A program made the position numbers and the translations under genes. The notes under the pieces are model-generated. The model was not told the DNA's origin. It ran no database searches and saw only the letters and a list, made by a program, of their open reading frames with translations. From contig DDKN01000021.1 of the NCBI GenBank assembly GCA_002339725.1, forward strand, positions 1 to 10,473: a stretch of 10,473 nucleotides of DNA, in the 5' to 3' direction. The stretch comes from Thiobacillus sp. UBA2597 (GTDB lineage: Bacteria > Pseudomonadota > Gammaproteobacteria > Burkholderiales > Thiobacillaceae). Positions within the stretch are counted from its first letter, which is position 1. Every line of letters starts with the position of its first letter. Below are positions 1 through 6,859 of this stretch, piece by piece.

Positions 1-162
1 CACGTCATGGCTGTAGATAAACAACATCAGGGGTAACAGCACCGCATAAACAAACAGGCTGGCGCGCGACTGGCGGAAGACCAGATTCAGCATCTCGCCC
101 TGCAGGAGCTGGGCCTTGGTCACCCCAGGCTGGCTGCGGAACTTGAGGTGATCCCCTTGCAT
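1..162 (-). CDS. N-terminal fragment of an unidentified membrane protein (partial)
   Basis: The window holds the first 54 codons of a gene running off the left edge on the minus strand, with an ATG at 162. The product starts with a polar segment of about 30 residues, including a Q/L/E-rich stretch and RQSRAS, followed by a hydrophobic segment (about residues 36-50, LFVYAVLLPLMLFIY) that looks like a first transmembrane helix. This layout is common at the start of membrane-bound sensor kinases and GGDEF/EAL proteins, but no diagnostic domain is visible, so the family is not assigned. No strong Shine-Dalgarno precedes the ATG; in-frame alternatives include the GTG at residue 14 and the ATG at residue 24. 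The gene is divergent from nnrS, with an AT-rich spacer between them. Confidence 0.55.
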   Translation of the reverse strand, partial: MQGDHLKFRSQPGVTKAQLLQGEMLNLVFRQSRASLFVYAVLLPLMLFIYSHDV

Positions 163-274
163 AGGCACGACGCGACTACTTGTCAAATCATCAAATGAAT
201 ATTAACAAAAATAAAGCTTAGGCTGTCTCCCTTGAAATGGAACGAGTGTACCGACACTGCTATCTTGCAGGGCA

Positions 275-288
275 TTGATCCGCATCAA
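275..288. promoter_or_regulatory. Perfect FNR/DNR-type box upstream of nnrS
   Basis: The sequence TTGAT-CCGC-ATCAA is an exact match to the palindromic consensus TTGAT-N4-ATCAA bound by Crp/Fnr-family regulators such as FNR, ANR and DNR. These activate anaerobic and denitrification genes, and nnrS genes are commonly controlled by NO-responsive members of this family. The centre is at 281.5. A class II promoter (site near -41.5) would place the -10 near 312-317, where TAACAT occurs, and the transcription start near 323-324. The box also argues against the far-upstream TTG at 232 as the translation start, since it would then lie inside the coding region. Confidence 0.75.
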
Positions 289-311
289 GCTCCTGGCAAG
301 CAAACACCGGG

Positions 312-317
312 TAACAT
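312..317 (+). promoter_or_regulatory. Candidate -10 element of an FNR-dependent nnrS promoter
   Basis: TAACAT matches the sigma70 -10 consensus at 4 of 6 positions. Its centre lies 33 bases from the centre of the FNR-type box, within one base of the class II arrangement. It overlaps the ATG at 316, which creates the start-codon conflict described in the findings. The element is weak on its own; the support comes only from its spacing to the box. Confidence 0.3.
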
Positions 318-1554
318 GACTGCACCTCCCCACCCTTCTTTCCTATCCGTGCTCTGGCAAACCTTCAGCGCCGCACCGCACCGGGTGATGTTCCTGCCTG
401 GCGCCGTGCAAGGCATCGCGATCATGGCGTGGTGGCTGCTGGAGCTGGAATCCGGTCAGGGCGCGCTTGCCCTGCCGGTCTCCGCCCTGGCGCCTGGGCC
501 GGCCCACGCCTGGCTGATGTTCTACGGCTTCTTTCCCTTCTTCATCTTCGGCTTCGCCTTCACCGCGGTGCCCAATTGGCTGAACAGCGGCAAGATTTCG
601 CGTGCCGCCTATGTCGGCAGTTTCCTGTTGCTCACGGCCGGCGCGGCCCTGTTCTATCCCGGCATCTATCACCTGCCGCTGGCGGCGACGGCCATCGCCC
701 TGCACGCCCTGGGCATGCTGCTCGGCCTGTTCGCGCTGCTGAGCTGCCTGCGCGGCGCCACGGTGGACGACCGGCGCCACGCCTGGGCGATCTGGCTCGC
801 CATTTTGGCCGGCCTGTTGGGCGAACTGGCCTACCTCGCCTGGCTCCACAGCGAGCAGCCGACCTGGCTGGTGCTGGCCCAGGCCCTGGCGCTCTGGGGC
901 TTTCTCACGCCGGTGTTCCTGACGGTGTGTCACCGCATGATCCCCTGGTTCACCAGTCGCGTGGTCGCCAACTATGTGATGATCCGGCCCTATGGCCTGC
1001 TCTGGATCATGCTCGTCGCCAGCCTGGGCCATGCCGTGCTGGAGGTGGCAGGGCTCGCCCCGCTGACCTGGCTGACCGACCTGGCGCTGGCCGCCATCGC
1101 CCTCTGGTTCACCCTGCGCTGGGGCATCGCCCGCAGCCTGCAGGTGCGCCTGCTGGCCATGCTGCACATCGCCTTCGTCTGGGCCGCCCTCGCCTTCGCC
1201 CTCTCGGCCCTGGGCGCGCTCGGATTGTGGCTGGACTGGCCCTGGACCGGCGGTTACGCCCCGCTGCATGCCCTGGGCATCGGCTTTTTCGGCTCCATGC
1301 TGATCGGCATGGCCTCGCGCGTGAGCCTGGGCCATTCCGGCCAAGCCCTCGAAGCCGACAGCCTGACCTGGTGGCTGTTCTGGCTGGTGCAGACGGCCGC
1401 CCTGGTGCGCCTGCTGCCTGACCTGCTGCCCGGCATCGCGCCCTATCGCATCGCCTCGCTCGCCGCCGTGATCTGGCTCGTCAGCTTCGGCGCCTGGGCC
1501 TGGAAATACGCCCCCCTCTACTGGCGGCCCCGGGCCGACGGCAGGCCGGGCTGA
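316..1554 (+). CDS. nnrS: NnrS family heme/copper membrane protein
   Basis: This is a polytopic inner-membrane protein of 412 residues, the usual NnrS length (about 400). It is almost entirely hydrophobic, with roughly 12 predicted membrane segments. Family hallmarks are the N-terminal APHRVMFLPGA (residues 20-30), TAVPNWL after the second helix (83-89), HRMIPWF (206-212) and the C-terminal HALGIGFFG...GMASRVSLGHSG block (318-342), which carries conserved histidines. NnrS proteins bind heme and copper and are linked to relief of nitric oxide stress during denitrification, although the exact reaction is not settled. An in-frame TTG at 232 is open but precedes the FNR-type box. The ATG at 316 is the first plausible start; the GTG at 349 also keeps the whole conserved region and fits the promoter geometry better. 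No clear Shine-Dalgarno is seen at either. The gene shares its direction with the flavoprotein gene downstream, after a gap of 114 bases. Confidence 0.92.
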   Translation: MTAPPHPSFLSVLWQTFSAAPHRVMFLPGAVQGIAIMAWWLLELESGQGALALPVSALAPGPAHAWLMFYGFFPFFIFGFAFTAVPNWLNSGKISRAAYVGSFLLLTAGAALFYPGIYHLPLAATAIALHALGMLLGLFALLSCLRGATVDDRRHAWAIWLAILAGLLGELAYLAWLHSEQPTWLVLAQALALWGFLTPVFLTVCHRMIPWFTSRVVANYVMIRPYGLLWIMLVASLGHAVLEVAGLAPLTWLTDLALAAIALWFTLRWGIARSLQVRLLAMLHIAFVWAALAFALSALGALGLWLDWPWTGGYAPLHALGIGFFGSMLIGMASRVSLGHSGQALEADSLTWWLFWLVQTAALVRLLPDLLPGIAPYRIASLAAVIWLVSFGAWAWKYAPLYWRPRADGRPG

Positions 1555-1618
1555 ATGCCCCCACTCACCGACCCCGGTATTGGCGGGCCGCCTCCTGTAT
1601 CATGTCGGTCTTTTTCCG

Positions 1619-1634
1619 GCGGGGGATTCCCCGC
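1619..1634 (+). other. Short hairpin in the leader of the nitronate monooxygenase-like gene
   Basis: GCGGGG-GATT-CCCCGC is a 6-bp perfect stem with a 4-base loop, lying 34 bases before the start codon at 1669. A run of five T precedes rather than follows it, so it is not a canonical plus-strand terminator for nnrS. It could be a leader structure. The rest of the nnrS-to-flavoprotein gap shows no convincing promoter: a TATCAT at 1598-1603 has no well-spaced -35. Confidence 0.3.
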
Positions 1635-1668
1635 TGCCTTCGATTCGAGCCTGGACAGAATTTAAGCA

Positions 1669-2916
1669 ATGAAATGCGTGGATGACTTCCGCCTGCGCTT
1701 TGGCAAGCGGGAACTGGTGCCGATCATGATCGGCGGCATGGGCGTGGACATCTCCACCGCCGAGCTGGCGCTGGAGGCGGCCCGCCTGGGCGGCATCGGC
1801 CATATCTCCGATGCCATGATCCCGACCGTGTCGGACCGCCGGTTCAAGACCGGCTTCGTCAAGGAAAAACAGAAGCAGTACAAGTACAACGTCGCCAACA
1901 TCGACAAGTCGGCGGTCAAATTCGACCTGGGCCAGATCGAGGAGGCGACCCGCCTGCACGTGGGCCGGACCATGGAGGCCAAGCGGGGTGAAGGCATGAT
2001 CTTCATCAACTGCATGGAAAAGCTGACCATGAACGCCCCGCGCGAGACCCTGCAGGTTCGGCTGTCGGCCGCGCTGGACGCCGGCATCGACGGCATCACT
2101 TTGTCGGCCGGCCTGCACCTGGGCTCGTTCGCCCTGATCGAGGACCATCCCCGCTTTCGCGATGCCAAGCTCGGCATCATCGTCTCCTCGCTGCGCGCGC
2201 TGCAGCTGTTCCTGCGCAAGAACGCCCGGCTCAAGCGCATGCCCGATTTCATCGTGGTGGAAGGCCCGCTGGCCGGCGGCCACCTGGGCTTCGGCCTGGA
2301 CGACTGGTGGAAGTACGACCTGGCCACCATCACCGCCGAGGTCATCGCCTATCTCAGGCAGGAACAGCTCGACATCCCGGTCATTCCGGCCGGCGGCATC
2401 TTCACCGGCAGCGATGCCGTGGGCTTTCTGGAAAACGGTGCCGCCGCCGTGCAGGTGGCCACCCGCTTCACCGTGGCCCGCGAGTGCGGCCTGCCGGAGA
2501 AGGTGCAGCAGGAATACTTCAAGGCCGATGAAGACGACATCGAGGTCAACGGCGTGTCACCCACCGGCTATCCCATGCGCATGCTGAAGAACTCGCCCGC
2601 CATCGGCTCCGGCATCCGCCCCAACTGCGAGGCCTATGGCTACCTGCTCGACGCCAACGGCCACTGTGCCTACATCGACGCCTATTACCGCGAGCTGGCG
2701 AAACACCCGGGCGCGAAGGAGATCCACGTCTACGACAAGACCTGCCTGTGCACCCACATGCGCAACTTCGACTGCTGGACCTGCGGCCACTACACCTACC
2801 GGCTCAAGGACACCAGCCGCAAACTGCCCGACGGCAGCTATCAGATCCTGACGGCCGAGCACATCTTCAAGGACTACCAGTTCAGCAAGGACGGCAAGAT
2901 CGCCCTGCCCGAGTGA
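1669..2916 (+). CDS. Nitronate monooxygenase-like FMN TIM-barrel protein with C-terminal Cys cluster
   Basis: This soluble protein of 415 residues belongs to the nitronate monooxygenase / 2-nitropropane dioxygenase superfamily, FMN-dependent TIM barrels that oxidise alkyl nitronates. Visible family features are the N-terminal PIMIGGMGVDIS (18-29) and GGIGHISDAM (41-50) segments, VVEGPLAGGHLGF (196-208) with the histidine at the position characteristic of the family, and the FMN-phosphate-binding region AGGIFTGSDA (241-250) followed by GAAAVQVATRF (257-267). The protein is longer than typical members (about 320-360 residues). The extra C-terminus carries C359-x-C361-x7-C369-x2-C372, with further cysteines at 320 and 333, which suggests a bound metal or Fe-S centre. 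The ATG at 1669 is chosen because it precedes the conserved barrel start; its Shine-Dalgarno is weak. The gene lies between nnrS and the convergent nir operon, so a role linked to nitrogen oxides or nitro compounds is plausible, but the substrate cannot be read from sequence. Confidence 0.85.
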   Translation: MKCVDDFRLRFGKRELVPIMIGGMGVDISTAELALEAARLGGIGHISDAMIPTVSDRRFKTGFVKEKQKQYKYNVANIDKSAVKFDLGQIEEATRLHVGRTMEAKRGEGMIFINCMEKLTMNAPRETLQVRLSAALDAGIDGITLSAGLHLGSFALIEDHPRFRDAKLGIIVSSLRALQLFLRKNARLKRMPDFIVVEGPLAGGHLGFGLDDWWKYDLATITAEVIAYLRQEQLDIPVIPAGGIFTGSDAVGFLENGAAAVQVATRFTVARECGLPEKVQQEYFKADEDDIEVNGVSPTGYPMRMLKNSPAIGSGIRPNCEAYGYLLDANGHCAYIDAYYRELAKHPGAKEIHVYDKTCLCTHMRNFDCWTCGHYTYRLKDTSRKLPDGSYQILTAEHIFKDYQFSKDGKIALPE

Positions 2917-2919
2917 GCA

Positions 2920-2940
2920 CGGCCGGCATTGCGCCGGCCG
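2920..2940. terminator. Hairpin between converging transcription units
   Basis: CGGCCGGC-ATTGC-GCCGGCCG forms a perfect 8-bp GC-only stem with a 5-base loop. It lies 3 bases after the flavoprotein stop codon and 28 bases beyond the nirN stop on the other strand. Its position between convergent genes fits a bidirectional terminator. The following plus-strand sequence (CTTGGCTTAG) has only scattered T and the minus side has no T-run, so intrinsic termination may be inefficient or Rho-assisted. Confidence 0.5.
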
Positions 2941-2968
2941 CTTGGCTTAGCGCCTATTCAGCAGGCTC

Positions 2969-4516
2969 TTAGTGGCTGGTGCCCTCCGACAGCCGGGTCT
3001 TGTTCCAGACGTTGTACTTGCCCACAGGGCGCTTCATCGGCAGCCGCTTGATCTCCTTCAGGGTGGCGGCGTCATAGACGATGAGCGCGCCGTCCTGCTC
3101 CCAAATGGAAACCAACGCGTATTTGCCGTAGCGGTCGAACTCGACGTGGGTCGAGGTCTTGCCCGGCTCGGGCTTCAGGGTCGCCACGATCTCCAGCGTG
3201 CGCTTGTCGATCACGTGCATGACGTCCTTGTTCGGGCCGCTGAAGACATCGGCCCAGGCATAGGGCGTGTTCTCGTGACTGCGCAGGAAGAAGCCGGGGC
3301 CCTCGGTCTTGATCTGCTTCACGGTCTGCCAGGTCTTCATGTCGATCACCGAGATCAGGCCTTCCTTGAGATTCGGGCTGGCCATGACCGGGCGGCCCTG
3401 ATGCTGCCAGGTGATGCCCGAGCCGAGGTGGGGCATGCCGGGCAGGTCGAGCTCGGCGATCTTGCGCCCGGCGTCGAGGTGGACCACCTGACCCTTGGGG
3501 CTTGAGCGCGAGGCGCCCAGGATGAGTTTGTAGTCCTGATCGAAGTAGAAATCGTCGAGGTAGTCGGCCAGCTCGATCTGGCGCACCGGCAAGGGGCCGG
3601 GCTCTGGGATCGCCTCCTGGTATTGGTAATCGTGCACCAGGCCTTTGTAGACCGGGCGCCCGTCGTAGGGGATCTCCCACACTTCAGGGATGTCCTTCAG
3701 GGCGGCGATGAAGCTGTTCCTCGGCCGGGCGTCGTAGACCGCGGAGACGCGCGAGGTCCTGCCGTTCCTACCGACCACCGGGATGACCTTGATGAGCGAG
3801 AGGTCGCGCGCATCGAGGGCAACCAGGCTGTGCGGCAGATAGTTGGCCACCATCACATAACGGGCATCGGACGACACGGCAAGGTTGCGGGTGTTGATGC
3901 CGGCGCGCACCTCGGCCACCACCTTGAGGTTCCACAGATCGAACTTGGTCACCCAGCCGTCGCGCGTGGACCAGAAGACGAAGCGGCCGTCCTGGCTGAA
4001 CTTCGGCCCGCCGTGCAGGGCATAGCGGGTGGCGAAGCGGGTGATCGGCTCCATCCTGTCGCCGTCGAGCACGGTGATGGAATTGTCGCCGTGCTCGACC
4101 ACCAGGGTGACGTTGGTGGGATCAGCCTTGAATACCGGCCTGGCCGGCAGATCCAGGGCCGCCTGGTGGACGATGCGGCTGGCCTCGATGTCCTGCGCCT
4201 CCCACTTCGGCTTCACCGCGGGCTCGGTGTAGATCCAGTCGGCCAGGGCCTGGATCTCGGCCGCGCTCAGTGCCGATTTGAAACCCGGCATCTGGGTCGC
4301 CGGCAGGCCGTCGGCGATGGCCTTGAAGGCGTCGGCCTTCTTCAGGCGGGACAGGCTTTCCGGCAGCAGCACCGGCCCGGTGCCGCCCAGACGGTGCGCG
4401 CCGTGGCAGCCCTGACACCAGGTTTCGTAGAGCTTCTCAGGGTTGGGGGCGCCCAGGGCGGAATGAGCACTGCCGGCCAGGAGGCCGAGCAGTGCAAGCA
4501 GGGTGAGGGGTTTCAT
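2969..4516 (-). CDS. nirN: NirN, c-type cytochrome with heme d1-binding propeller
   Basis: NirN is a periplasmic paralogue of NirS that performs the late step of heme d1 formation (side-chain dehydrogenation of the precursor) and hands the cofactor to NirS. The 515-residue product starts with a Sec-type signal peptide (about 1-23). A cytochrome c domain follows, with C34-x-x-C37-H38 as heme c site and M76 in TQMPGF as the likely axial ligand. From about residue 130 there is a d1-type beta-propeller, with STRDGWVTKFDL (183-194) resembling NirF and NirS, LRSHENTPYAWAD (411-423) and the ending VGKYNVWNKT (498-507), matching the NirS ending PTGKFNVYNT. The ATG at 4516 is chosen because it starts the signal peptide; the reading frame is open further upstream only by overlap with nirJ. 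It follows the nirJ stop by 14 bases and is the last gene of the operon. Confidence 0.93.
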   Translation of the reverse strand: MKPLTLLALLGLLAGSAHSALGAPNPEKLYETWCQGCHGAHRLGGTGPVLLPESLSRLKKADAFKAIADGLPATQMPGFKSALSAAEIQALADWIYTEPAVKPKWEAQDIEASRIVHQAALDLPARPVFKADPTNVTLVVEHGDNSITVLDGDRMEPITRFATRYALHGGPKFSQDGRFVFWSTRDGWVTKFDLWNLKVVAEVRAGINTRNLAVSSDARYVMVANYLPHSLVALDARDLSLIKVIPVVGRNGRTSRVSAVYDARPRNSFIAALKDIPEVWEIPYDGRPVYKGLVHDYQYQEAIPEPGPLPVRQIELADYLDDFYFDQDYKLILGASRSSPKGQVVHLDAGRKIAELDLPGMPHLGSGITWQHQGRPVMASPNLKEGLISVIDMKTWQTVKQIKTEGPGFFLRSHENTPYAWADVFSGPNKDVMHVIDKRTLEIVATLKPEPGKTSTHVEFDRYGKYALVSIWEQDGALIVYDAATLKEIKRLPMKRPVGKYNVWNKTRLSEGTSH

Positions 4517-4530
4517 CGTTTGGATTCTTA

Positions 4531-5718
4531 TCAAGATGTGACCACAACCTCTGATCCCTGATTCCTGGCCTCTGATCCCGGAAGCCCGATCTCCGCGTCG
4601 GTGAGATAGCAGCCGGGGTCTTCGGCCCAGAAGTCTTCCGTGGTCTGCCAGGCGCGCACCCGGGTGTTGCCGTTGCAGATCGCCAGGTGCCGGCACTGGG
4701 CGCAGCGCCCCTTGACCGGGCGCGGGCTCTGCTTCAAGCCGGCCATGAGCGGGTCAGATACATCCTGCCAGATCTGGGAGAAGGGCCGCTCGCGCACGTT
4801 GCCCAGGCAATAGTTCCACCACATGGTGTCCGGATGGACGTTGCCCAGGTTGTCGATGTTGGCGACGTTCACGCCCGAGGAATTGCCGCCCCATTGCAAA
4901 AGCTTCTGCCGGATGTGTTCGGCCCGCTCGGGGAAGTATTCCTGCGCCCAGGCCAGGAGGTAGGGGCCGTCGGCATCGTTGTTGCCGGTGACGAACTCCA
5001 GCGGCCGGCCGGCGCGGACATGGCGCCAGCAGCGATCGAAGATCAGGTCCATGGCCTGGCGGGTGGTGCGGAAATGGGCGTCGTGCCTGCGGTTGCGGTT
5101 GCCGCGGCCGGCGTAGTTGAGGTGCGACAGGTAGAACTTGTCGATCTGTTCAGCCTCCATCAGATCGAGCAGGCCCGGCAGGTCGTGCGCGTTGTCCTGG
5201 GTCAGGGTGAAGCGCAGGCCGACCTTGGCGCCGGCGTCGCGGCAGAGGCGGATGCCGGCGAGCGCCGCCTCGAAGCCGCCCGGCTTGCGGCGGAATTTGT
5301 CGTGGGTTTCCTGCAGGCCGTCCAGGCTGACGCCGACGTAGTCGAAGCCGACCGCGGCGATCCTGTCGACATTGGTCGCGTCGATCAGGGTGCCGTTGCT
5401 GGACAGGCCGACGTAGAAGCCCATGGCCTTGGCCCGGTGGGCGATGTCGAAGATGTCCGGCCGCAACAGGGGCTCGCCCCCGGACAGGATGAGCACCGGC
5501 ACGCCGAAGGCCTTGAGGTCGTCCATCACCCGGAAAACTTCGTCCGTGTTCAACTCGCCCGGGAAGTCCTTGTCGGCCGAGATCGAATAGCAGTGCAGAC
5601 AGGTGAGGTTGCAGCGCCGGATCAGGTTCCAGATCACCACCGGGCCGGGCGGGTTGCGCTTAGGGCCAATAGGCTTGGGATCGAGGATCTCCTGCATGAA
5701 CTGGGTGACGCGGAACAT
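4531..5718 (-). CDS. nirJ: NirJ, radical SAM enzyme of heme d1 biosynthesis
   Basis: NirJ is a cytoplasmic radical SAM protein that acts on 12,18-didecarboxysiroheme, removing two propionate side chains on the way to the d1 oxo groups. The 395-residue product has the radical SAM cluster motif C36-x3-C40-x2-C43 in the conserved context IWNLIRRCNLTCLHCYS, and a SAM-binding GGEP at 80-83. A C-terminal SPASM-like set of cysteines (C304, C339, C342, C348, C370), in CLGNVRERPFSQIW and GRCAQCRHLAICNGNTRVRA, can hold an auxiliary Fe-S cluster. The ATG at 5718 has the clearest ribosome binding site of the operon. Ninety-five bases separate it from nirH, the widest gap among the cofactor genes. The last 15 or so residues (GSEARNQGSEVVVTS) are low in complexity and partly encoded by a heptanucleotide repeat, so the ancestral C-terminus probably ended near residue 380. 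Confidence 0.95.
   Translation of the reverse strand: MFRVTQFMQEILDPKPIGPKRNPPGPVVIWNLIRRCNLTCLHCYSISADKDFPGELNTDEVFRVMDDLKAFGVPVLILSGGEPLLRPDIFDIAHRAKAMGFYVGLSSNGTLIDATNVDRIAAVGFDYVGVSLDGLQETHDKFRRKPGGFEAALAGIRLCRDAGAKVGLRFTLTQDNAHDLPGLLDLMEAEQIDKFYLSHLNYAGRGNRNRRHDAHFRTTRQAMDLIFDRCWRHVRAGRPLEFVTGNNDADGPYLLAWAQEYFPERAEHIRQKLLQWGGNSSGVNVANIDNLGNVHPDTMWWNYCLGNVRERPFSQIWQDVSDPLMAGLKQSPRPVKGRCAQCRHLAICNGNTRVRAWQTTEDFWAEDPGCYLTDAEIGLPGSEARNQGSEVVVTS
4551..4578. repeat. Degenerate heptanucleotide tandem repeat in the nirJ 3' end
   Basis: Four consecutive 7-base units are read on the plus strand: CTGATCC, CTGATTC, CTGGCCT and CTGATCC. The 11-base string CCTCTGATCCC occurs at 4548-4558 and again at 4569-4579, exactly 21 bases (three units) apart. 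The tract lies within the last codons of nirJ, just before nirN. Because 7 is not a multiple of 3, gain or loss of one unit would change the NirJ C-terminal frame and its stop position. Confidence 0.7.
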
Positions 5719-5722
5719 GCGA

Positions 5723-5729
5723 TTCTCCC
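5723..5729 (-). promoter_or_regulatory. Ribosome binding site of nirJ
   Basis: GGGAGAA on the minus strand, with the GGGAG core 6 bases before the ATG at 5718, is a good Shine-Dalgarno sequence and fixes the nirJ start. Most other cofactor genes here start within ATGA overlaps without such a clear site, which fits independent ribosome loading at nirJ after the 95-base gap. Confidence 0.65.
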
Positions 5730-5813
5730 GGCAGCCGAGTGGCCGCGCGAACTCAGTGAAGTTTAGATTGCGCCGACCGAATGGACTGCACCATGACGCC
5801 CGTCAAAGATCGC

Positions 5814-6314
5814 TCAATCGGTCAGGCGCAGGCCGGTCTTTTTCAGGATGCGGCTGCTGTAGAGCACATCGTGACCCTGGCAGGCCTCGCCGAGCAGGGC
5901 GGCGATCGCGGCCACCTGGGCCGCCACCTCCTGCCGGCTGCGGCCGTGCAGCATGGCGAAGAGATTGTAGGGCCAGAGCGGCAGATGGCGCGGCCGCAGA
6001 TAGCAATGGCTGACGAAGGGCAATTGCCCGACCTGCTCACCCAAAATCCCAGCCCGGTCGTCGGCCACGTCCCACACGCTCATGCCGTTGGCGCTGTAGC
6101 CCAGGGCGTAGTGGTTGGGCACCAGGCCGATGCGGCGGATGATGCCGGCCGCCTGCATGCGCTCGATCCGGGCCATCACCTCCTCGGCCGACAGGCCCAA
6201 CTGCTCGGCCACGGCATGGTAGGGCCGTGGCGTCAGCGGCAGGCCGGCCTGGGTGGCCCGGACGATCCGCCGGTCCACCGCATCCAGGATCAGGCCGGAT
6301 TCGGGCGCGTTCAT
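5814..6314 (-). CDS. nirH: NirH, siroheme decarboxylase subunit
   Basis: NirH is one of the Lrp/AsnC-like proteins that together form siroheme decarboxylase, which converts siroheme to 12,18-didecarboxysiroheme in the cytoplasm. The 166-residue product begins with a winged-helix-like half (about 8-65, with LSAEEVMARIERMQAAGIIR) and then an AsnC-type ligand domain. It has the marks of the NirL/NirH branch: CYLRPRHLPLWPYNLFAMLHG (104-124), including WPYNLF at 114-119, and the C-terminal YSSRILKKTGLR (152-163). Its ATG overlaps the nirG stop codon (ATGA), which supports translational coupling and fixes the start. The frame is open upstream by another 44 codons, but only in the shadow of nirG. 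The assignment to H rather than L follows from gene order, with the L-like domain found fused in nirDL. Confidence 0.93.
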   Translation of the reverse strand: MNAPESGLILDAVDRRIVRATQAGLPLTPRPYHAVAEQLGLSAEEVMARIERMQAAGIIRRIGLVPNHYALGYSANGMSVWDVADDRAGILGEQVGQLPFVSHCYLRPRHLPLWPYNLFAMLHGRSRQEVAAQVAAIAALLGEACQGHDVLYSSRILKKTGLRLTD

Positions 6315-6859
6315 ACCGTCAATTTCAGTTCGACGAAGAACTCGCGTTCCTTGGGGAAGCGATAGACCGGCAGGCCGGTCGCCTGCTCGATGCGGCGAAA
6401 GGCCGCCTCCAGGCTTTCCGCGCTGTCGGAGGCGGCGACGAACCACATGTTGAGCGCATGTTCGCGCCGGTAGTTGTGGGCGATCTCGGGCAGGGCGTTG
6501 ACCGCCTCGGCCACCGCTTCATAGCGCTCCTCGGGCACGGCCATGGCGGCCAGCACGTTGCGCCCGCCCATGCGGTCGGCGTTGTAGAGGGGGCCGAAAC
6601 GGCTGAGCACCTTCTGCGCCAGCAGGCGCTCGATGCGCTCGATCAGGCTTTGTTCGTCGAGGCCGAGCGTCTCGGCTGCCTTCTGGAACGGCCGCTCGCA
6701 GACCGGGAAGCCGCCCTGCAGGGCGTTGAGGATGCGGCGATCGGTTTCGTCCACGGCGCCAACAACGCCCCCTCCCAGCCTCCCCCGCTCGCGGGGGAGG
6801 GGGTTGTCTCCCTCCCCATTTATGGGGAGGGTCGGGGTGGGGATTTTTTCGGCAGTCAT
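6311..6859 (-). CDS. nirG: NirG, siroheme decarboxylase subunit with repeat-derived N-terminus
   Basis: NirG belongs to the NirD/NirG branch of the Lrp-like siroheme decarboxylase proteins. The conserved protein begins at DETDRRILNALQGGFP (37-52), continues through a helix-turn-helix-like region (64-88), and carries the family motif HNYRREHALNMWFV (128-141) in the ligand/catalytic domain. Counted from the ATG at 6859 the product has 182 residues, but residues 6-31 are encoded by a two-hairpin dispersed repeat (6768-6843) and look unlike the family. The alternative is a GTG at 6754, directly before DETDRR, which would give a 147-residue protein with the usual N-terminus and leave the repeat untranslated; a purine-rich GGGAGGGGG lies 13 bases before it. 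No good Shine-Dalgarno precedes 6859. The stop overlaps the nirH start. Identity of the gene is firm; the start is not. Confidence 0.9.
   Translation of the reverse strand: MTAEKIPTPTLPINGEGDNPLPRERGRLGGGVVGAVDETDRRILNALQGGFPVCERPFQKAAETLGLDEQSLIERIERLLAQKVLSRFGPLYNADRMGGRNVLAAMAVPEERYEAVAEAVNALPEIAHNYRREHALNMWFVAASDSAESLEAAFRRIEQATGLPVYRFPKEREFFVELKLTV
6768..6843. repeat. Two-hairpin dispersed repeat (MITE/REP-like) at the nirG start
   Basis: This C/G-homopolymer-rich block contains two perfect hairpins. CCTCCCCCG-CTCG-CGGGGGAGG (6779-6800) has a 9-bp stem, and CCTCCCCA-TTTA-TGGGGAGG (6811-6830) an 8-bp stem. They are flanked by C-rich (CCCCCTCCCAG) and G-rich (GTCGGGGTGGGGA) outer arms that can partly pair. 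This architecture is that of a palindromic element dispersed in many proteobacterial genomes, usually intergenic. Read in the nirG frame it yields PTPTLPINGEGDNPLPRERG, a peptide type often seen where such repeats are translated. It ends next to a run of six T (6844-6849). No transposase is encoded. Confidence 0.8.

Noticed and set aside
180..194. Second FNR-like inverted repeat TTGTC-N5-ATCAA before nnrS
   Set aside because: The spacer is 5 rather than 4 bases and one half-site is degenerate. Its position fits neither neighbouring start, and the perfect box at 275-288 explains the regulation better.
343..1344. Long open frame antisense to nnrS (333 codons)
   Set aside because: The product is a Gln/His/Gly/Glu-rich string without domains, typical of a shadow frame in GC-rich DNA, while the opposite strand encodes a recognisable NnrS.
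3623..4561. Long plus-strand frame opposite nirN
   Set aside because: It has no recognisable motif and lies fully within nirN, which has a signal peptide, a CxxCH site and conserved propeller strings on the other strand.
4687..5766. Long plus-strand frame opposite nirJ
   Set aside because: It has biased composition (Val/Ala/Gly/Asp) and no motif; nirJ on the other strand has the complete radical SAM cysteine set.
5719..5813. Possible internal promoter or 13-codon peptide between nirH and nirJ
   Set aside because: A TTGACG-like -35 has no convincing -10 at proper spacing, and the tiny frame (MVQSIRSAQSKLH) has no ribosome binding site or other support.
6768..6843. Repeat block read as a CRISPR or a transcription terminator
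   Set aside because: There are only two non-identical hairpins without spacers, and no T-run follows on the minus (operon) strand. A dispersed palindromic repeat fits better.
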